From Tropicibacter sp. R16_0 (GTDB taxonomy: Bacteria; Pseudomonadota; Alphaproteobacteria; Rhodobacterales; Rhodobacteraceae), in contig NZ_JAGHRE010000001.1 in assembly GCF_017743935.1 (NCBI RefSeq), forward strand, positions 355,683-419,682: 64,000 nt of DNA. Reading direction: 5' to 3'. This document shows positions 8,352 through 17,245 of the stretch, piece after piece. How positions within the stretch are numbered: the stretch's first letter is position 1; each line of letters begins with the position of its first letter. The notes beneath the pieces were generated by a model. The model saw only the letters and a list, made by a program, of their open reading frames with translations, made no database searches and had not been told where the DNA came from. A program made the position numbers and the translations under genes.

Positions 8352-10109
8352 ATGATGCCCGTTCAAAGTCTCAATGAGATAGAGACCACTGACCCTCTGC
8401 ACGCCGACCTTCTGATCGTGGGCGGTGGAGCATGTGGTTTGACCTTGGCTCGCGCGATGTCGCGGCCCGGGCGGCGGATCATTTTGCTGGAAAGCGGCGG
8501 AACGGCCGAGGATGCCGCGCACGAGGCGTTGAATGCGGTGGAGATGGCAGGGTGGAGTGATGAGGAGGCGGCAACCCGAGACAGCTATCACAAGACACTG
8601 ACGCGTCATTGGTCGGGGGATCACCAGCAATACGGCGTTCGATGCCGCGGTTTGGGTGGGTCGACGCAGGCGTGGGCCGGAAAGTCGGCGCCGCTTGATC
8701 CGATAGATTACGAAGCGCGCAACTGGGTGCCTTTGTCCGGATGGCCGGTGGACAGCGCAGAACTCGCACCGTTTATCGAGAGGGCCTCTGATCTGTTGAA
8801 CCTGGGGCCTCGCGTCTATGATGAACGCCTGTGGGTCCTTTTGCGACGCGATCCGCCCGCGCCGTCACCCGAAAACGAGGCCTTTCGGACGATGTTCTGG
8901 CAGTTTGCCCGTTCGCGCAGGCAGATGACCGACATCATGCGGTTCGGGGCCGATTTTCAGGCAGATCTTCCCGAGGGCGTGCAGGTTGTGACCGAGGCCA
9001 CGGTTACGTCGTTAGGCAGCACCGCCGACGGGACGCGCTGTACTGGGCTCACGGCGCGCAGTCTGGCCGGGCGCCAGATTAAGGTCGAAGCGCCAGTTTG
9101 CGTGTTGGCCGCGGGCGCAATCGAGAACGCGCGGCTTCTACTTCTGTCGCGGGAGAATACGCCAAACGGGTTGGGCAATGATCATGATACGGTGGGCCGA
9201 TACCTGATGGACCACCCAACCACGGTCGTGGCGCGTGCCGCCCCTGATCACCTGTCCCGCATGGCTGCTCAATTCGGTTTGTTCGGGTTGCGCGGCAAGG
9301 GACAAAGCCATGCCTATATGTACGGTTTGGCCCTAACGGAGCACATGCAGCGAAAGGAGCAATGGCTTAACGGTGCCATGTTCGTGACGGCGGAACGGGC
9401 CGCAGACGATCCCTTTTCAGCGCTCAGGCGGTTGTTGCGCGGGCGCAGCAAGGCGTGGACCTCGGATGTCAGGTCTGTTGCGCGCAGCCCGGTGCGGCTG
9501 GCAAGGGGCGCGGGTGCGCGTGTGTTGGAACGGGGGTATCTGCCGGACGGCCTGTCGCGGGGTATCGCGGACCTTGCGGTGCGGTTCATGCCAAACACGT
9601 TGGCAGGTGACCTTCGGTCCGGGCACTTGCCGGTCAAGCTTTCTGGCGTTCGGTTCGAGGCAACGACGGAACAGCCCCCGGACCGGGCCAACCGCGTGAC
9701 ACTGTCCGATGTTCAAGACCCCTTCGGATCGCCGATACCGCATGTCACCTGGTCAGCGGGCCAGGCTGCTCGATCGAACCTGCTGAACCTGGCGCACTCG
9801 CTGCGCGCAAGCTTTGATCAAGCCGGATTGCCGCCCCTGATCCCAGAGCCTTGGGTGCAAGAGGGTGACCCAGCGGCTGCACCGATCTTCGATCTGGGTC
9901 ATTCTCTGGGCACCACCAGAATGTCAGAGGACCCAAAGCTGGGGGTCGTGGACCGCGACTGCGCCGTTCACACGGTGGCAGGGCTCTATGCGATCGGCGG
10001 GTCGGTCTTTCCCACGTCGGGCCATGCCAATCCAACGCTGATGATGGTTGCCTTGACCTTGCGGTTGGCAGATCACCTGGAAGGCAGGATGGCGGGTACG
10101 CGCCCTTAG
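8352..10109 (+). CDS. GMC-type FAD-dependent oxidoreductase
   Basis: A 585-residue flavoprotein of the glucose-methanol-choline oxidoreductase superfamily. The ADP-binding motif DLLIVGGGACGLTLARAM lies near the N-terminus, followed by the FAD-ribose acid in IILLESGG. The C-terminal GMC block is intact: HSLGTTRMS, LYAIGGSVFP and SGHANPTLMM, with the catalytic-type histidines in HSLGT and SGHANP. Relatives in polysaccharide loci may oxidise a sugar alcohol group, but the substrate here is unknown. ATGs at 8352 and 8355 are both possible starts. The stop overlaps that of the convergent DUF983 gene in TTAG. Together with the aminotransferase it appears to close the polysaccharide locus. Confidence 0.82.
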   Translation: MMPVQSLNEIETTDPLHADLLIVGGGACGLTLARAMSRPGRRIILLESGGTAEDAAHEALNAVEMAGWSDEEAATRDSYHKTLTRHWSGDHQQYGVRCRGLGGSTQAWAGKSAPLDPIDYEARNWVPLSGWPVDSAELAPFIERASDLLNLGPRVYDERLWVLLRRDPPAPSPENEAFRTMFWQFARSRRQMTDIMRFGADFQADLPEGVQVVTEATVTSLGSTADGTRCTGLTARSLAGRQIKVEAPVCVLAAGAIENARLLLLSRENTPNGLGNDHDTVGRYLMDHPTTVVARAAPDHLSRMAAQFGLFGLRGKGQSHAYMYGLALTEHMQRKEQWLNGAMFVTAERAADDPFSALRRLLRGRSKAWTSDVRSVARSPVRLARGAGARVLERGYLPDGLSRGIADLAVRFMPNTLAGDLRSGHLPVKLSGVRFEATTEQPPDRANRVTLSDVQDPFGSPIPHVTWSAGQAARSNLLNLAHSLRASFDQAGLPPLIPEPWVQEGDPAAAPIFDLGHSLGTTRMSEDPKLGVVDRDCAVHTVAGLYAIGGSVFPTSGHANPTLMMVALTLRLADHLEGRMAGTRP

Positions 10110-10489
10110 AACCCGTGCATTCGTTTTGCCCATTGATAGGCGATCATCAGACCTTTCATCCGCGGCAGCAGAACCAGTGCCCCGACAACGGCCACCACGG
10201 ACATTGTGGTCGCCAAAACCCAAGGCTCGGGTCGCCATTGAACCCAGGCAATGTGGAGCGCAAAGCCCATCAGATGACCAACGATCAGGATCGTCAGATA
10301 TGCGGGTCCGTCATCTGCGCGCTGATGGTGAAAGGGTTGCTGGCAGGCACTGCAATGATCGTTCACCTTTACATAGCTGTGCAGCAGCTTGCCCTGACCG
10401 CACTTGGGGCAGCGCATGCGCAGCCCGTTGACGATGGCGGGTTTCAGATCACGTGTGTCGTCTTGAGTTTGGATGTCAGCGGTCATCAT
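10106..10489 (-). CDS. DUF983 family membrane protein
   Basis: A 127-residue protein with a zinc-ribbon-like pair of CxxC motifs, MRCPKCGQG and DHCSACQQPF, followed by DDGPAYLTI and two hydrophobic helices (about residues 65-85 and 90-108). This arrangement is characteristic of DUF983, a family common in alphaproteobacteria whose biochemical function is not known; some members lie near cytochrome oxidase genes, but no such genes are visible here. ATGs at 10489 and 10486 both fit as starts. It is divergent from the MocR-type regulator, with 149 bases between the two start codons, so it may share regulatory DNA with that gene. Confidence 0.85.
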   Translation of the reverse strand: MMTADIQTQDDTRDLKPAIVNGLRMRCPKCGQGKLLHSYVKVNDHCSACQQPFHHQRADDGPAYLTILIVGHLMGFALHIAWVQWRPEPWVLATTMSVVAVVGALVLLPRMKGLMIAYQWAKRMHGF

Positions 10490-10554
10490 CTGCGTCCTTC
10501 GGTTTCAGCGTTGCATTTAGGTGAGTCGCGCTGAGAATGCAATCAATATCCATA

Positions 10555-10569
10555 CAATTTCTGAAATTG
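10555..10569. promoter_or_regulatory. Palindrome in the DUF983/MocR intergenic region
   Basis: A perfect 15-base palindrome, CAATTTC-T-GAAATTG, lies midway between the divergent DUF983 and MocR-type genes. AT-rich sequence with repeats of TTGCA(A/T)T surrounds it. MocR/GntR regulators bind operators in such intergenic regions, so this is a candidate autoregulatory site. No experimental motif is known to me for this protein. Confidence 0.4.
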
Positions 10570-10638
10570 ATGCGTAATGATTTGCAATGATCGCTTTGAG
10601 CGGTTATCTCCACATTCATCCCGGCGATGGAGACACCG

Positions 10639-12009
10639 ATGACCCAATGGCACCTCACCCTGCAAGAGACGGGCAAGCCACGTTACGTAGAGATTGCCGA
10701 GGCCATCCGCGCCGATATCGAGGCGGGGACGCTCAAGCCGGGTGATCGACTGCCAGCGCAACGAAAAGTGGCGCAGCAGGTTGGCGTGGACTTCACCACC
10801 GTCTCGCGTGGCTACGCCGAGGCGGTCAAACGGGGCTATATCGAAAGCTTTGTTGGCCGGGGAACATTCGTACGGACGCCGTCGAAAGAGCGCGAGGCGC
10901 CAGACCCACGCCGTGCGATGGAAGAAGACCCGATGATGAACATGCCGCCCGAGCCCGATGATCCCGAACTGATCGCGCGCATGGAGCAAGGGTTACGGCA
11001 TGTCTCGGCCAACCTGGTGCCGCTCTTGCGATATCAATCCGTCACTGGAAGCCAGCAGGATCGCGAGATTGCAGCGCGTTGGATGGCCGAGAACGGGCAT
11101 GACGTTACGCTCGAACAACTGGTCATAACGCCCGGTGCCCATGCGACTGTTCACGCGGTGCTGTCATACCTCAGCGAAAGCGGGCCAACCGTTCTGTGCG
11201 AGGCGGTGACCTATCCCGGCGTGCGGGCGATCGCCGCGCAACTCGGGGTGCGCCTTGTCGGTGTCGACATGGACGCACAGGGGATTGTGCCGGACGCATT
11301 GGAGCAAGCCATTCTCGAGCATTGGCCTTCGGCGGTCTATTTGAACCCAACGCTGCAGAACCCTGGGGCGTACACAATGTCCCAGGATCGCAGGCAGCGG
11401 GTCGCCGACATCCTGCGCCGCCACGACATCCCTTTGATCGAGGACGATGCATGCTGCTTTGTGGCCTCGGACGCGCCGCAGCCGATCTCGACCCTGATCC
11501 CTGAACTTGGGTGGCACATTGCGGGCCTGTCCAAGTGTTTCGGCGCTGGTCTTCGCTTGGCGCTGACAACTGTGCCTGTCGGGCAAGCCAAGGGTCAGTT
11601 TGCGCAGGTATTGCGTGCCAGCAACGTGATGCCGTCACCGATCAGTGCCGCGCTCATGAGCCGTTGGATCGAGGACGGCACCGCCGAAGCGCTTCAGGGG
11701 TTCGTGCGCAGCGCGGCAAAGCGGCGGCAAGCCTTGGCTCGCCAAGTGCTCAAGGGGTGTGATGTCCGTGGACAGGATGAGGCATTCAACGTGTGGCTCA
11801 CCCTACCGCCCGGTACCAGCCGGGCCGAAGTCATGGGGCGAATGACTGGTCGCCAGATCGGTCTTATGCCAAGTGACGCCTTCACGGTTTCGGGTTCACC
11901 GGCTGAAGCCATGCGCGTTTGTCTGGGTGGCCCGATATCCCAGGCGCAACTGGCCGAGGATCTCGCTGAATTGAGGGATGCTGTGTTGACCAAGGTATGG
12001 GTCGGTTAG
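10639..12009 (+). CDS. MocR-type regulator: GntR winged helix fused to aminotransferase domain
   Basis: A 456-residue transcription factor of the MocR/PdxR subfamily. The N-terminal GntR winged helix spans about residues 10-75, with RYVEIAEAIRADIEAG, LKPGDRLPAQRKVA and VDFTTVSRGYAEAVKRG. The remainder is a fold-type I PLP domain with YLNPTLQNPGAY, IEDDACCF and the likely PLP lysine in IAGLSKCFGAGLR. Such proteins sense PLP, an amino acid or a related amine. The ATG at 10639 is chosen because GGAG lies six bases upstream; ATG 10627 is in frame but has no good ribosome site. The divergent DUF983 gene and the co-oriented nitronate monooxygenase gene are possible targets. Confidence 0.88.
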   Translation: MTQWHLTLQETGKPRYVEIAEAIRADIEAGTLKPGDRLPAQRKVAQQVGVDFTTVSRGYAEAVKRGYIESFVGRGTFVRTPSKEREAPDPRRAMEEDPMMNMPPEPDDPELIARMEQGLRHVSANLVPLLRYQSVTGSQQDREIAARWMAENGHDVTLEQLVITPGAHATVHAVLSYLSESGPTVLCEAVTYPGVRAIAAQLGVRLVGVDMDAQGIVPDALEQAILEHWPSAVYLNPTLQNPGAYTMSQDRRQRVADILRRHDIPLIEDDACCFVASDAPQPISTLIPELGWHIAGLSKCFGAGLRLALTTVPVGQAKGQFAQVLRASNVMPSPISAALMSRWIEDGTAEALQGFVRSAAKRRQALARQVLKGCDVRGQDEAFNVWLTLPPGTSRAEVMGRMTGRQIGLMPSDAFTVSGSPAEAMRVCLGGPISQAQLAEDLAELRDAVLTKVWVG

Positions 12010-12108
12010 GAGCACGACCAGACATTGGCGAACCCAGGATGGCCTTCGTTCAAATATGCCCCTAACGTGACCGCAAAATTCGGAACAGACCATTTGAGGG
12101 GGCGGACC

Positions 12109-13176
12109 ATGACAAGTACCGAATTCTGCAGTCGGTTGAACCTGCAAGTACCCATCATCCAGGCACCGATGGCAGGCGTTTCGACCCCCGTCATGGCCGC
12201 GTCAGTGTCTAATGCGGGCGGTCTGGGGTCGTTGGGCGTGGGGGCCGCCACGGTGGACGGTGCTCGGGCCATGATCCAAGAGGCACAAGCTCTCACGGAT
12301 GGTTTCATCAACGCCAATGTGTTCTGCCATCGCCCTGCACGTAGAAATGACGCTTTGGATGCAGCATGGTTGGGGCGTCTGGAGGCAGAGTTTGCATCCT
12401 TTGATGCGACGCCACCCCCGAGTTTGAACGAGATCTACGAGACCTTTGTGGGCAACAAAGACATGACAGCCATGCTGCTGGAAACGCAGCCGGGCGTGGT
12501 CAGTTTTCACTTTGGTCTGCCCACCCCGGCACAGATTTCTGCGTTCAAGTCACAAGGCACTTATCTGATTGCAAGTGCCACGAACCAGGCCGAGGCGCGT
12601 CTGGCCGAAAGCGCAGGTATGGACGCCATTGTGGCGCAAGGGTGGGAGGCCGGCGGTCACCGGGGGTGTTTTGACGAAAACGCGCCAGACGACAGACACG
12701 GAACATTTGCTCTGACTCGCATATTGGTTCGCGAGATGAAGCTTCCGGTGATCGCCGCCGGGGGCATCATGGACGGCGCAGGTGTGCGGGCGGCTCTATC
12801 TCTTGGGGCCGCTGCGGCGCAGATGGGGACAGCTTTTGTTGCATGTGACGAAAGCAGCGCAAACGAGGCGTACCGCAAGGCTTTGCTGGGGGAACCCGCC
12901 CAGCACACGGTGATGACGCGGGTTATCTCGGGCCGCCCAGCAAGATGCTTGCAGAACCGGTTCACGCAATGGGGCCGGGATGTGTCGGATGTCGATGTCC
13001 CGGATTACCCGCGCACCTATGATGCGGGCAAAGCGCTGAACTCTGCAGCCAGCGCCAAGGGTCAAGGCGGTTATGGTGCACAATGGGCCGGGCGGGGCGC
13101 ACCGCTCGCCCGATCGTTGCCCACGCATGAGCTCATGTCCGCCCTCAAGACAGAATTGGCAGAGAGTCCAGTTTAG
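12109..13176 (+). CDS. Nitronate monooxygenase (2-nitropropane dioxygenase family)
   Basis: A 355-residue FMN-dependent TIM-barrel enzyme that would oxidise alkyl nitronates such as propionate-3-nitronate to carbonyl products and nitrite. Family motifs are VPIIQAPMAGVSTPVMAA at the N-terminus, QGWEAGGHRG with the catalytic-type histidine, and the FMN phosphate region IAAGGIMDGAGVRAALSLGA. The C-terminal part carries RVISGRPARCLQNRF. The ATG at 12109 is preceded by GAGGGGG, a much better ribosome site than any upstream alternative. It follows the MocR-type gene by about 100 bases in the same direction. Many relatives have unproven substrates, so the reaction is the family's, not demonstrated here. 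Confidence 0.85.
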   Translation: MTSTEFCSRLNLQVPIIQAPMAGVSTPVMAASVSNAGGLGSLGVGAATVDGARAMIQEAQALTDGFINANVFCHRPARRNDALDAAWLGRLEAEFASFDATPPPSLNEIYETFVGNKDMTAMLLETQPGVVSFHFGLPTPAQISAFKSQGTYLIASATNQAEARLAESAGMDAIVAQGWEAGGHRGCFDENAPDDRHGTFALTRILVREMKLPVIAAGGIMDGAGVRAALSLGAAAAQMGTAFVACDESSANEAYRKALLGEPAQHTVMTRVISGRPARCLQNRFTQWGRDVSDVDVPDYPRTYDAGKALNSAASAKGQGGYGAQWAGRGAPLARSLPTHELMSALKTELAESPV

Positions 13177-13387
13177 ACATGAAATGTCGCTGTGACGCTG
13201 TCGACCCGCGTTGCATCAGATGAAAAAGTGCCATCGCAGAATCCTATTTCGCCCATAGGTATTCCGTATTTTGTCCTTTCCTGCTCGCAATTTAAGGTCT
13301 GAAATGGGGCGACGATCGCCATTTCAACTAACGCATCACCACCGGACCCCAACGGTTCAGGGCGTGGTGCTTTCGGGGGGTAACAGA

Positions 13388-13774
13388 GTGAGTGACAAGG
13401 CCATCGATGCAGCTCTCGACGTTATGCTCCGCCATGTCGAAGCCCTGAATGCGCGCGATCCGGAAGGTGTCGCCAAAACCCTGCATTTTCCCCATTTTCG
13501 TCTGTCGGGCGACACCGTCAAGATTTGGGAAAACCACCAGAACTACATGGATGACTTTCACCAGCGGGCGGGTGAAAACTGGGGTCACACGGAATGGGGT
13601 CATCTGAAACCCGTGCAATCGAGCAGTAAAAAGGTTCACATTGATGTTCTGGTTCAACGGTTCGATAGATCCAGCGTGCCGATTGTATCGTTCCGGTCGC
13701 TTTGGGTTGTAACCGAGATCGACGGGGTTTGGGGGGCGCAGTTCAGATCGTCATTTGCGCAAGACCCAAACTAG
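13388..13774 (+). CDS. Small SnoaL/NTF2-like hypothetical protein
   Basis: A 128-residue protein I cannot assign to a named family with certainty. The pattern VMLRHVEALNARDPEGVAK, then FPHFRLSGD, then RSLWVVTEIDGVWGAQFRSS is typical of the NTF2/SnoaL cone fold, used by small isomerases, hydratases and ligand-binding proteins. The GTG at 13388 fits the N-terminal length of that fold. The same frame is open upstream to 13271, but that stretch is low in recognisable protein character and holds an imperfect inverted repeat (13301-13325). The LysR gene follows in the same direction after 72 bases. Confidence 0.65.
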   Translation: MSDKAIDAALDVMLRHVEALNARDPEGVAKTLHFPHFRLSGDTVKIWENHQNYMDDFHQRAGENWGHTEWGHLKPVQSSSKKVHIDVLVQRFDRSSVPIVSFRSLWVVTEIDGVWGAQFRSSFAQDPN

Positions 13775-13846
13775 TCCTTCATCATATTCTCTTCTCGCAG
13801 CATCTGCGGTATAAGCAAAGCGACTACCTAAGTTGCAGAGGACCGG

Positions 13847-14806
13847 ATGAATATCCGCCAGCTCAGATACTTTATTGCGATCGTCGACCAAGGCAGCGTG
13901 TCCAGTGCAGCCCGCGTGTTGCACATCGCTCAACCCGCTCTCAGTCAACATATTGCGAACCTCGAACAGGAGCTTACCACGGATCTGTTGGTGAGATCGT
14001 CACGGGGTGTAAAGCCGACAAAGGCCGGAGAGGTTCTGTATCAGCACGCGCGAAAGATCGTGGCGCAGATAAAGCAAGCAACGGACGACGTTCGAAAGGA
14101 AGCTGATACCCCAAGAGGAGAGGTTTCAATTGTTGTGCCCCCGATGCTGGGTGTGCATGTCGCGCCGTTGTTGCTTGAAAGGGTCACCGGGAAATACCCC
14201 GAAGTCGAGTTGCGGATCTTGGAAGAGCTCGGGCTGAGCGTTAAGGAAATGATCGAGAATGGGCGCGTCGACCTCGGCATCCTTGCGACACGTGATCAGA
14301 GCCCCAAAGCGGAATACCTGCACCTATACTCCGAACCTTTGTTTCTTGTGTCAAAACGTCGTCCAGACGATCCGGCGTGCGATGGATCGGAAACGGTAGA
14401 CGTCGAACGACTTTTTTCTGTGCCTCTTGTGCTCAGTCAGCAATCTCATGCCGTGCGTGAAATGATTGAGGATGTGGCAGAACAAATGGGGCGCACGCTG
14501 AATTTGCGCGTTACCAGCGAGTCCACTCGCTTGCGTATCAGCTATATTCGCAGCGGCGTCACCCATGGCGTTTTGCCCTGGCCGTCCTTCGACGCCTTGT
14601 GGCGTCGAGGTGAGCTTACCGCGCAGAGGTTGGTGAACCCCGACCTTATTCGAAACATCTTTCTGGCATGGCCCCGAAATCAGCCGTTGAATGCGGCCAC
14701 AAGAGTGGTGCGGCAAGAGATGATAGAGATCTGCCATGAGTTGTTTGAAGCAGGCATAATCAAGGGTGATCTTGCGATCGAAAGAGCCGACGAGCAGAAA
14801 TCATAA
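13847..14806 (+). CDS. LysR family transcriptional regulator (Nac/CbbR-like)
   Basis: A 319-residue LysR-type regulator. The helix-turn-helix lies at residues 1-60 (MNIRQLRYFIAIVDQGSVSS, then ARVLHIAQPALSQHIANLEQ), and the periplasmic-binding-protein-like effector domain starts near residue 92 with GEVSIVVPPMLG. ATG 13847 is preceded by AGAGGACCGG. The HTH and the PP(M/T)LG effector-domain start resemble regulators annotated as Nac-like or CbbR-like, but the effector cannot be predicted. It converges on the thiolase end of the CoA-ligase operon, 61 bases away, and is therefore not in the usual divergent position to regulate it. The target is unclear. Confidence 0.88.
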   Translation: MNIRQLRYFIAIVDQGSVSSAARVLHIAQPALSQHIANLEQELTTDLLVRSSRGVKPTKAGEVLYQHARKIVAQIKQATDDVRKEADTPRGEVSIVVPPMLGVHVAPLLLERVTGKYPEVELRILEELGLSVKEMIENGRVDLGILATRDQSPKAEYLHLYSEPLFLVSKRRPDDPACDGSETVDVERLFSVPLVLSQQSHAVREMIEDVAEQMGRTLNLRVTSESTRLRISYIRSGVTHGVLPWPSFDALWRRGELTAQRLVNPDLIRNIFLAWPRNQPLNAATRVVRQEMIEICHELFEAGIIKGDLAIERADEQKS

Positions 14807-14867
14807 GTCATTGCTTATTTTTCCTTCTGACGTCCCGATCTGACGCTTTCAACTTGGGCCAAGGTTG

Positions 14868-16073
14868 TCAGACACGCTCCAAGAGTACGGAAATACCTTG
14901 TCCGACGCCAATGCACATCGTGCAGAGTGCCAATGAGGCCCCGGTCCGTGAAAGCTGTTGCGTTGCCGTCAATGCCAACCGCGCGCCCGACATGCCAAGG
15001 GGGTGCCCCAAGGCAATCGCACCGCCATTGGGGTTCACATGCGCCGCATCATCGGCCAGGCCAAGGGCCCGCGTGACAGCCAGCGCCTGTGCGGCAAAAG
15101 CTTCGTTCAGCTCGATCACGTCAATCTGGTCGATGCTCATGCCCAATCGGCTCAGCAGTTTTTGTGTAGACGGAGCAGGGCCATAGCCCATGATCCGCGG
15201 CGCAACACCGGCCGCAGCGCCGGCCACAATTCGCGCACGCGGGGTCAGCCCATGATGCTTGATGGCCGCGTCGTTGGCGATGATCAAAGCCGCTGCGCCA
15301 TCGTTGACGCCCGACGCGTTGCCCGCCGTCACCGAGCCCCCCTCGCGGAAAGGTGCCCGCAGTTTGGCCAGCCCTTCGGCGGTGGTGTCTGCGCGCGGAT
15401 GTTCGTCGGTGTCGATGATCTTGGGGTCGCCCTTGCGCTGCGGGATGGTCACCGGCGTGATTTCCGCGGCAAATACCCCAGCCGCCTGTGCCGCCGCCGT
15501 CCGCTGTTGTGAGCGCAGGGCAAAAGCATCCTGATCCTCTCGGTTGATGCCGAAGTCTGCGGCCACGTTTTCCGCCGTCTCGGGCATCGAATCGACGCCA
15601 TACTGCGCCTTCATCAGCGTGTTGACGAAGCGCCATCCGATGGTCGTGTCATGCACCTCCGTCGAACGGGAAAAGGCGTTGGTGGCTTTGGGCATCACAA
15701 AGGGCGCGCGGCTCATGCTTTCGACGCCGCCTGCGATGATCAGATCGGCATCACCCGATTTGATCGCCCGCGCGCCATAGGCAACCGCATCCAAACCCGA
15801 ACCGCACAGACGGTTCAGGGTTGTGCCGGATACATTCTCAGGCAGCCCAGCCAGCAGCGACGACATGCGCGCCACGTTGCGGTTGTCTTCGCCTGCCTGG
15901 TTGGCACAGCCGTAAAGGACATCGTCCACGGCCTCCCAATCCACATTCGGGTTCCGCTCCATCAGAGCCTTCAACGGCACTGCAGCCAGATCGTCGGCCC
16001 GGACCGAGGATAGCCCGCCACCATAGCGCCCGATGGGCGTGCGGATGGCATCGCAAATGAACGCTTGCGTCAT
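14868..16073 (-). CDS. pcaF: Acetyl-CoA acyltransferase, 3-oxoadipyl-CoA thiolase-like
   Basis: A 401-residue thiolase that would cleave a 3-oxoacyl-CoA with CoA to acetyl-CoA and a shortened acyl-CoA. The nucleophilic cysteine is C90 in LNRLCGSGLDAVAYG. The other active-site blocks are NEAFAAQAL, GGAIALGHPLGMSGAR and CIGVGQG. The N-terminal run DVLYGCANQAGEDNRNVARM is typical of PcaF/PaaJ 3-oxoadipyl-CoA thiolases. It is the last gene of the operon, its start overlapping the CoA-transferase stop by one base. No other beta-ketoadipate genes are nearby, so the natural substrate may be something other than 3-oxoadipyl-CoA. Confidence 0.85.
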   Translation of the reverse strand: MTQAFICDAIRTPIGRYGGGLSSVRADDLAAVPLKALMERNPNVDWEAVDDVLYGCANQAGEDNRNVARMSSLLAGLPENVSGTTLNRLCGSGLDAVAYGARAIKSGDADLIIAGGVESMSRAPFVMPKATNAFSRSTEVHDTTIGWRFVNTLMKAQYGVDSMPETAENVAADFGINREDQDAFALRSQQRTAAAQAAGVFAAEITPVTIPQRKGDPKIIDTDEHPRADTTAEGLAKLRAPFREGGSVTAGNASGVNDGAAALIIANDAAIKHHGLTPRARIVAGAAAGVAPRIMGYGPAPSTQKLLSRLGMSIDQIDVIELNEAFAAQALAVTRALGLADDAAHVNPNGGAIALGHPLGMSGARLALTATQQLSRTGASLALCTMCIGVGQGISVLLERV

Positions 16074-17245
16074 CAGATCACCCCCGCATCGCGCATCGCC
16101 TGAATGGCGGCTGCGTCGTGACCCAATCCACGCAAGATTTCGTCGGTGTCCTGCCCTTTCTGGGGCGGGGCCGTGCGAAACTCATTCAGACCGGCCGAAA
16201 ATTTAGTCGGGTATCCAGCCTGGAACGTCTTGTCCTCGCCCTCACCCAATTCACCAAACATCCCGCGCTCGATCAGATGTGGATCTTCGAACAGGCGCAT
16301 GTCTTCATAGACCACGGCCCAAGGCAGATCGGTCGGACCAAAGAGCGCCTCCCACTCGGCCAGGGTTTTTGACGCGAACATGTCCGACATCAGCCCATGC
16401 ACCGCAGCCTTTTGTTGGTTGCGAAGCTTGTTGGTGGCCCAATCCTCGCGCCGCAGATCGGGGAACTCATCGCCCATCATCTCGGCCAGCACCAGCCAGA
16501 ACTTGTTTTCAAACAGACCGATGGCGACGTGCTTGCCATCCTTGGTTTCAAAGATGTCGTTGTCGGGCATCACGAATGACATCCGGTCCGGGTCGCCATC
16601 ACACAGCTCATGCGCGATCCGCACCAGCGGCGCGGACCAGTTGACCATCGCATCAGTGATCGAGACATCCAGATACTGCCCCTTGCCGCTCATCTTGGCC
16701 GAGCCCATGGCAACCGCCAGCGACAGTGCCCCATACATGGCGCCCGCATAGTCCGACAGGCGCACCTTGGGGCGTGCCAGCTTGTCGTTGACCTGCGACG
16801 GCACCGCGAAATAGCCCGACAGCGCCAGGAAGTCGATGTCGTGACCAGCACGGTGACGATAGGGGCCGGTCTGCCCAAAGCCCGACAGCGAACAATAGAC
16901 GATGCCCGGGTTCAGCGCTTTGACGGCCTCATACCCAAAGCCCAACCGTTCCATCACGCCGGGTCGAAAGCTCTCGATCACTGCGTCCGCCTCTTTAAGC
17001 AGATCGGTGAGAACAGCCTTGCCCGCGTCGGATTTCAGATCCAGCGTCAGCGAGCGTTTGTTGCGGTTGAGGCGGGCAAACATATCCTTACCCAGGAACC
17101 GCCCCGGATCACCGTGCTTGGGTTCTTCGATCTTGATAACCTCAGCCCCCAGGTCAGCCAGCGTCTGGGTGGCAAAGGGGCCGGGCAGCAGGCGCGACAG
17201 ATCAATGATGCGCATGCCGTTCAAAAAGGACCAATCGTTTGTCAT
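16073..17245 (-). CDS. CaiB/BaiF family (class III) CoA-transferase
   Basis: A 390-residue class III CoA-transferase. These move CoA between acids such as formyl/oxalyl, carnitine/crotonobetaine or dicarboxylic acids. N-terminal motifs are IDLSRLLPGPFATQTLADLG and EVIKIEEPKHGDPGR; the likely catalytic aspartate lies in RLSDYAGAMYGALS, followed by the glycine-rich SGKGQYLDVSITDAM. Its ATG overlaps the acyl-CoA dehydrogenase stop by four bases. Together with a CoA ligase in the same operon it offers two ways of activating the same or successive acids. The substrate cannot be assigned. Confidence 0.86.
   Translation of the reverse strand: MTNDWSFLNGMRIIDLSRLLPGPFATQTLADLGAEVIKIEEPKHGDPGRFLGKDMFARLNRNKRSLTLDLKSDAGKAVLTDLLKEADAVIESFRPGVMERLGFGYEAVKALNPGIVYCSLSGFGQTGPYRHRAGHDIDFLALSGYFAVPSQVNDKLARPKVRLSDYAGAMYGALSLAVAMGSAKMSGKGQYLDVSITDAMVNWSAPLVRIAHELCDGDPDRMSFVMPDNDIFETKDGKHVAIGLFENKFWLVLAEMMGDEFPDLRREDWATNKLRNQQKAAVHGLMSDMFASKTLAEWEALFGPTDLPWAVVYEDMRLFEDPHLIERGMFGELGEGEDKTFQAGYPTKFSAGLNEFRTAPPQKGQDTDEILRGLGHDAAAIQAMRDAGVI

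Noticed and set aside
13301-13325. Imperfect inverted repeat GAAATGG-GGCGA...TCGCC-ATTTC upstream of the small SnoaL-like gene as an operator or riboswitch.
   Set aside because: It has a two-base bulge and no further structure around it; chance is likely.
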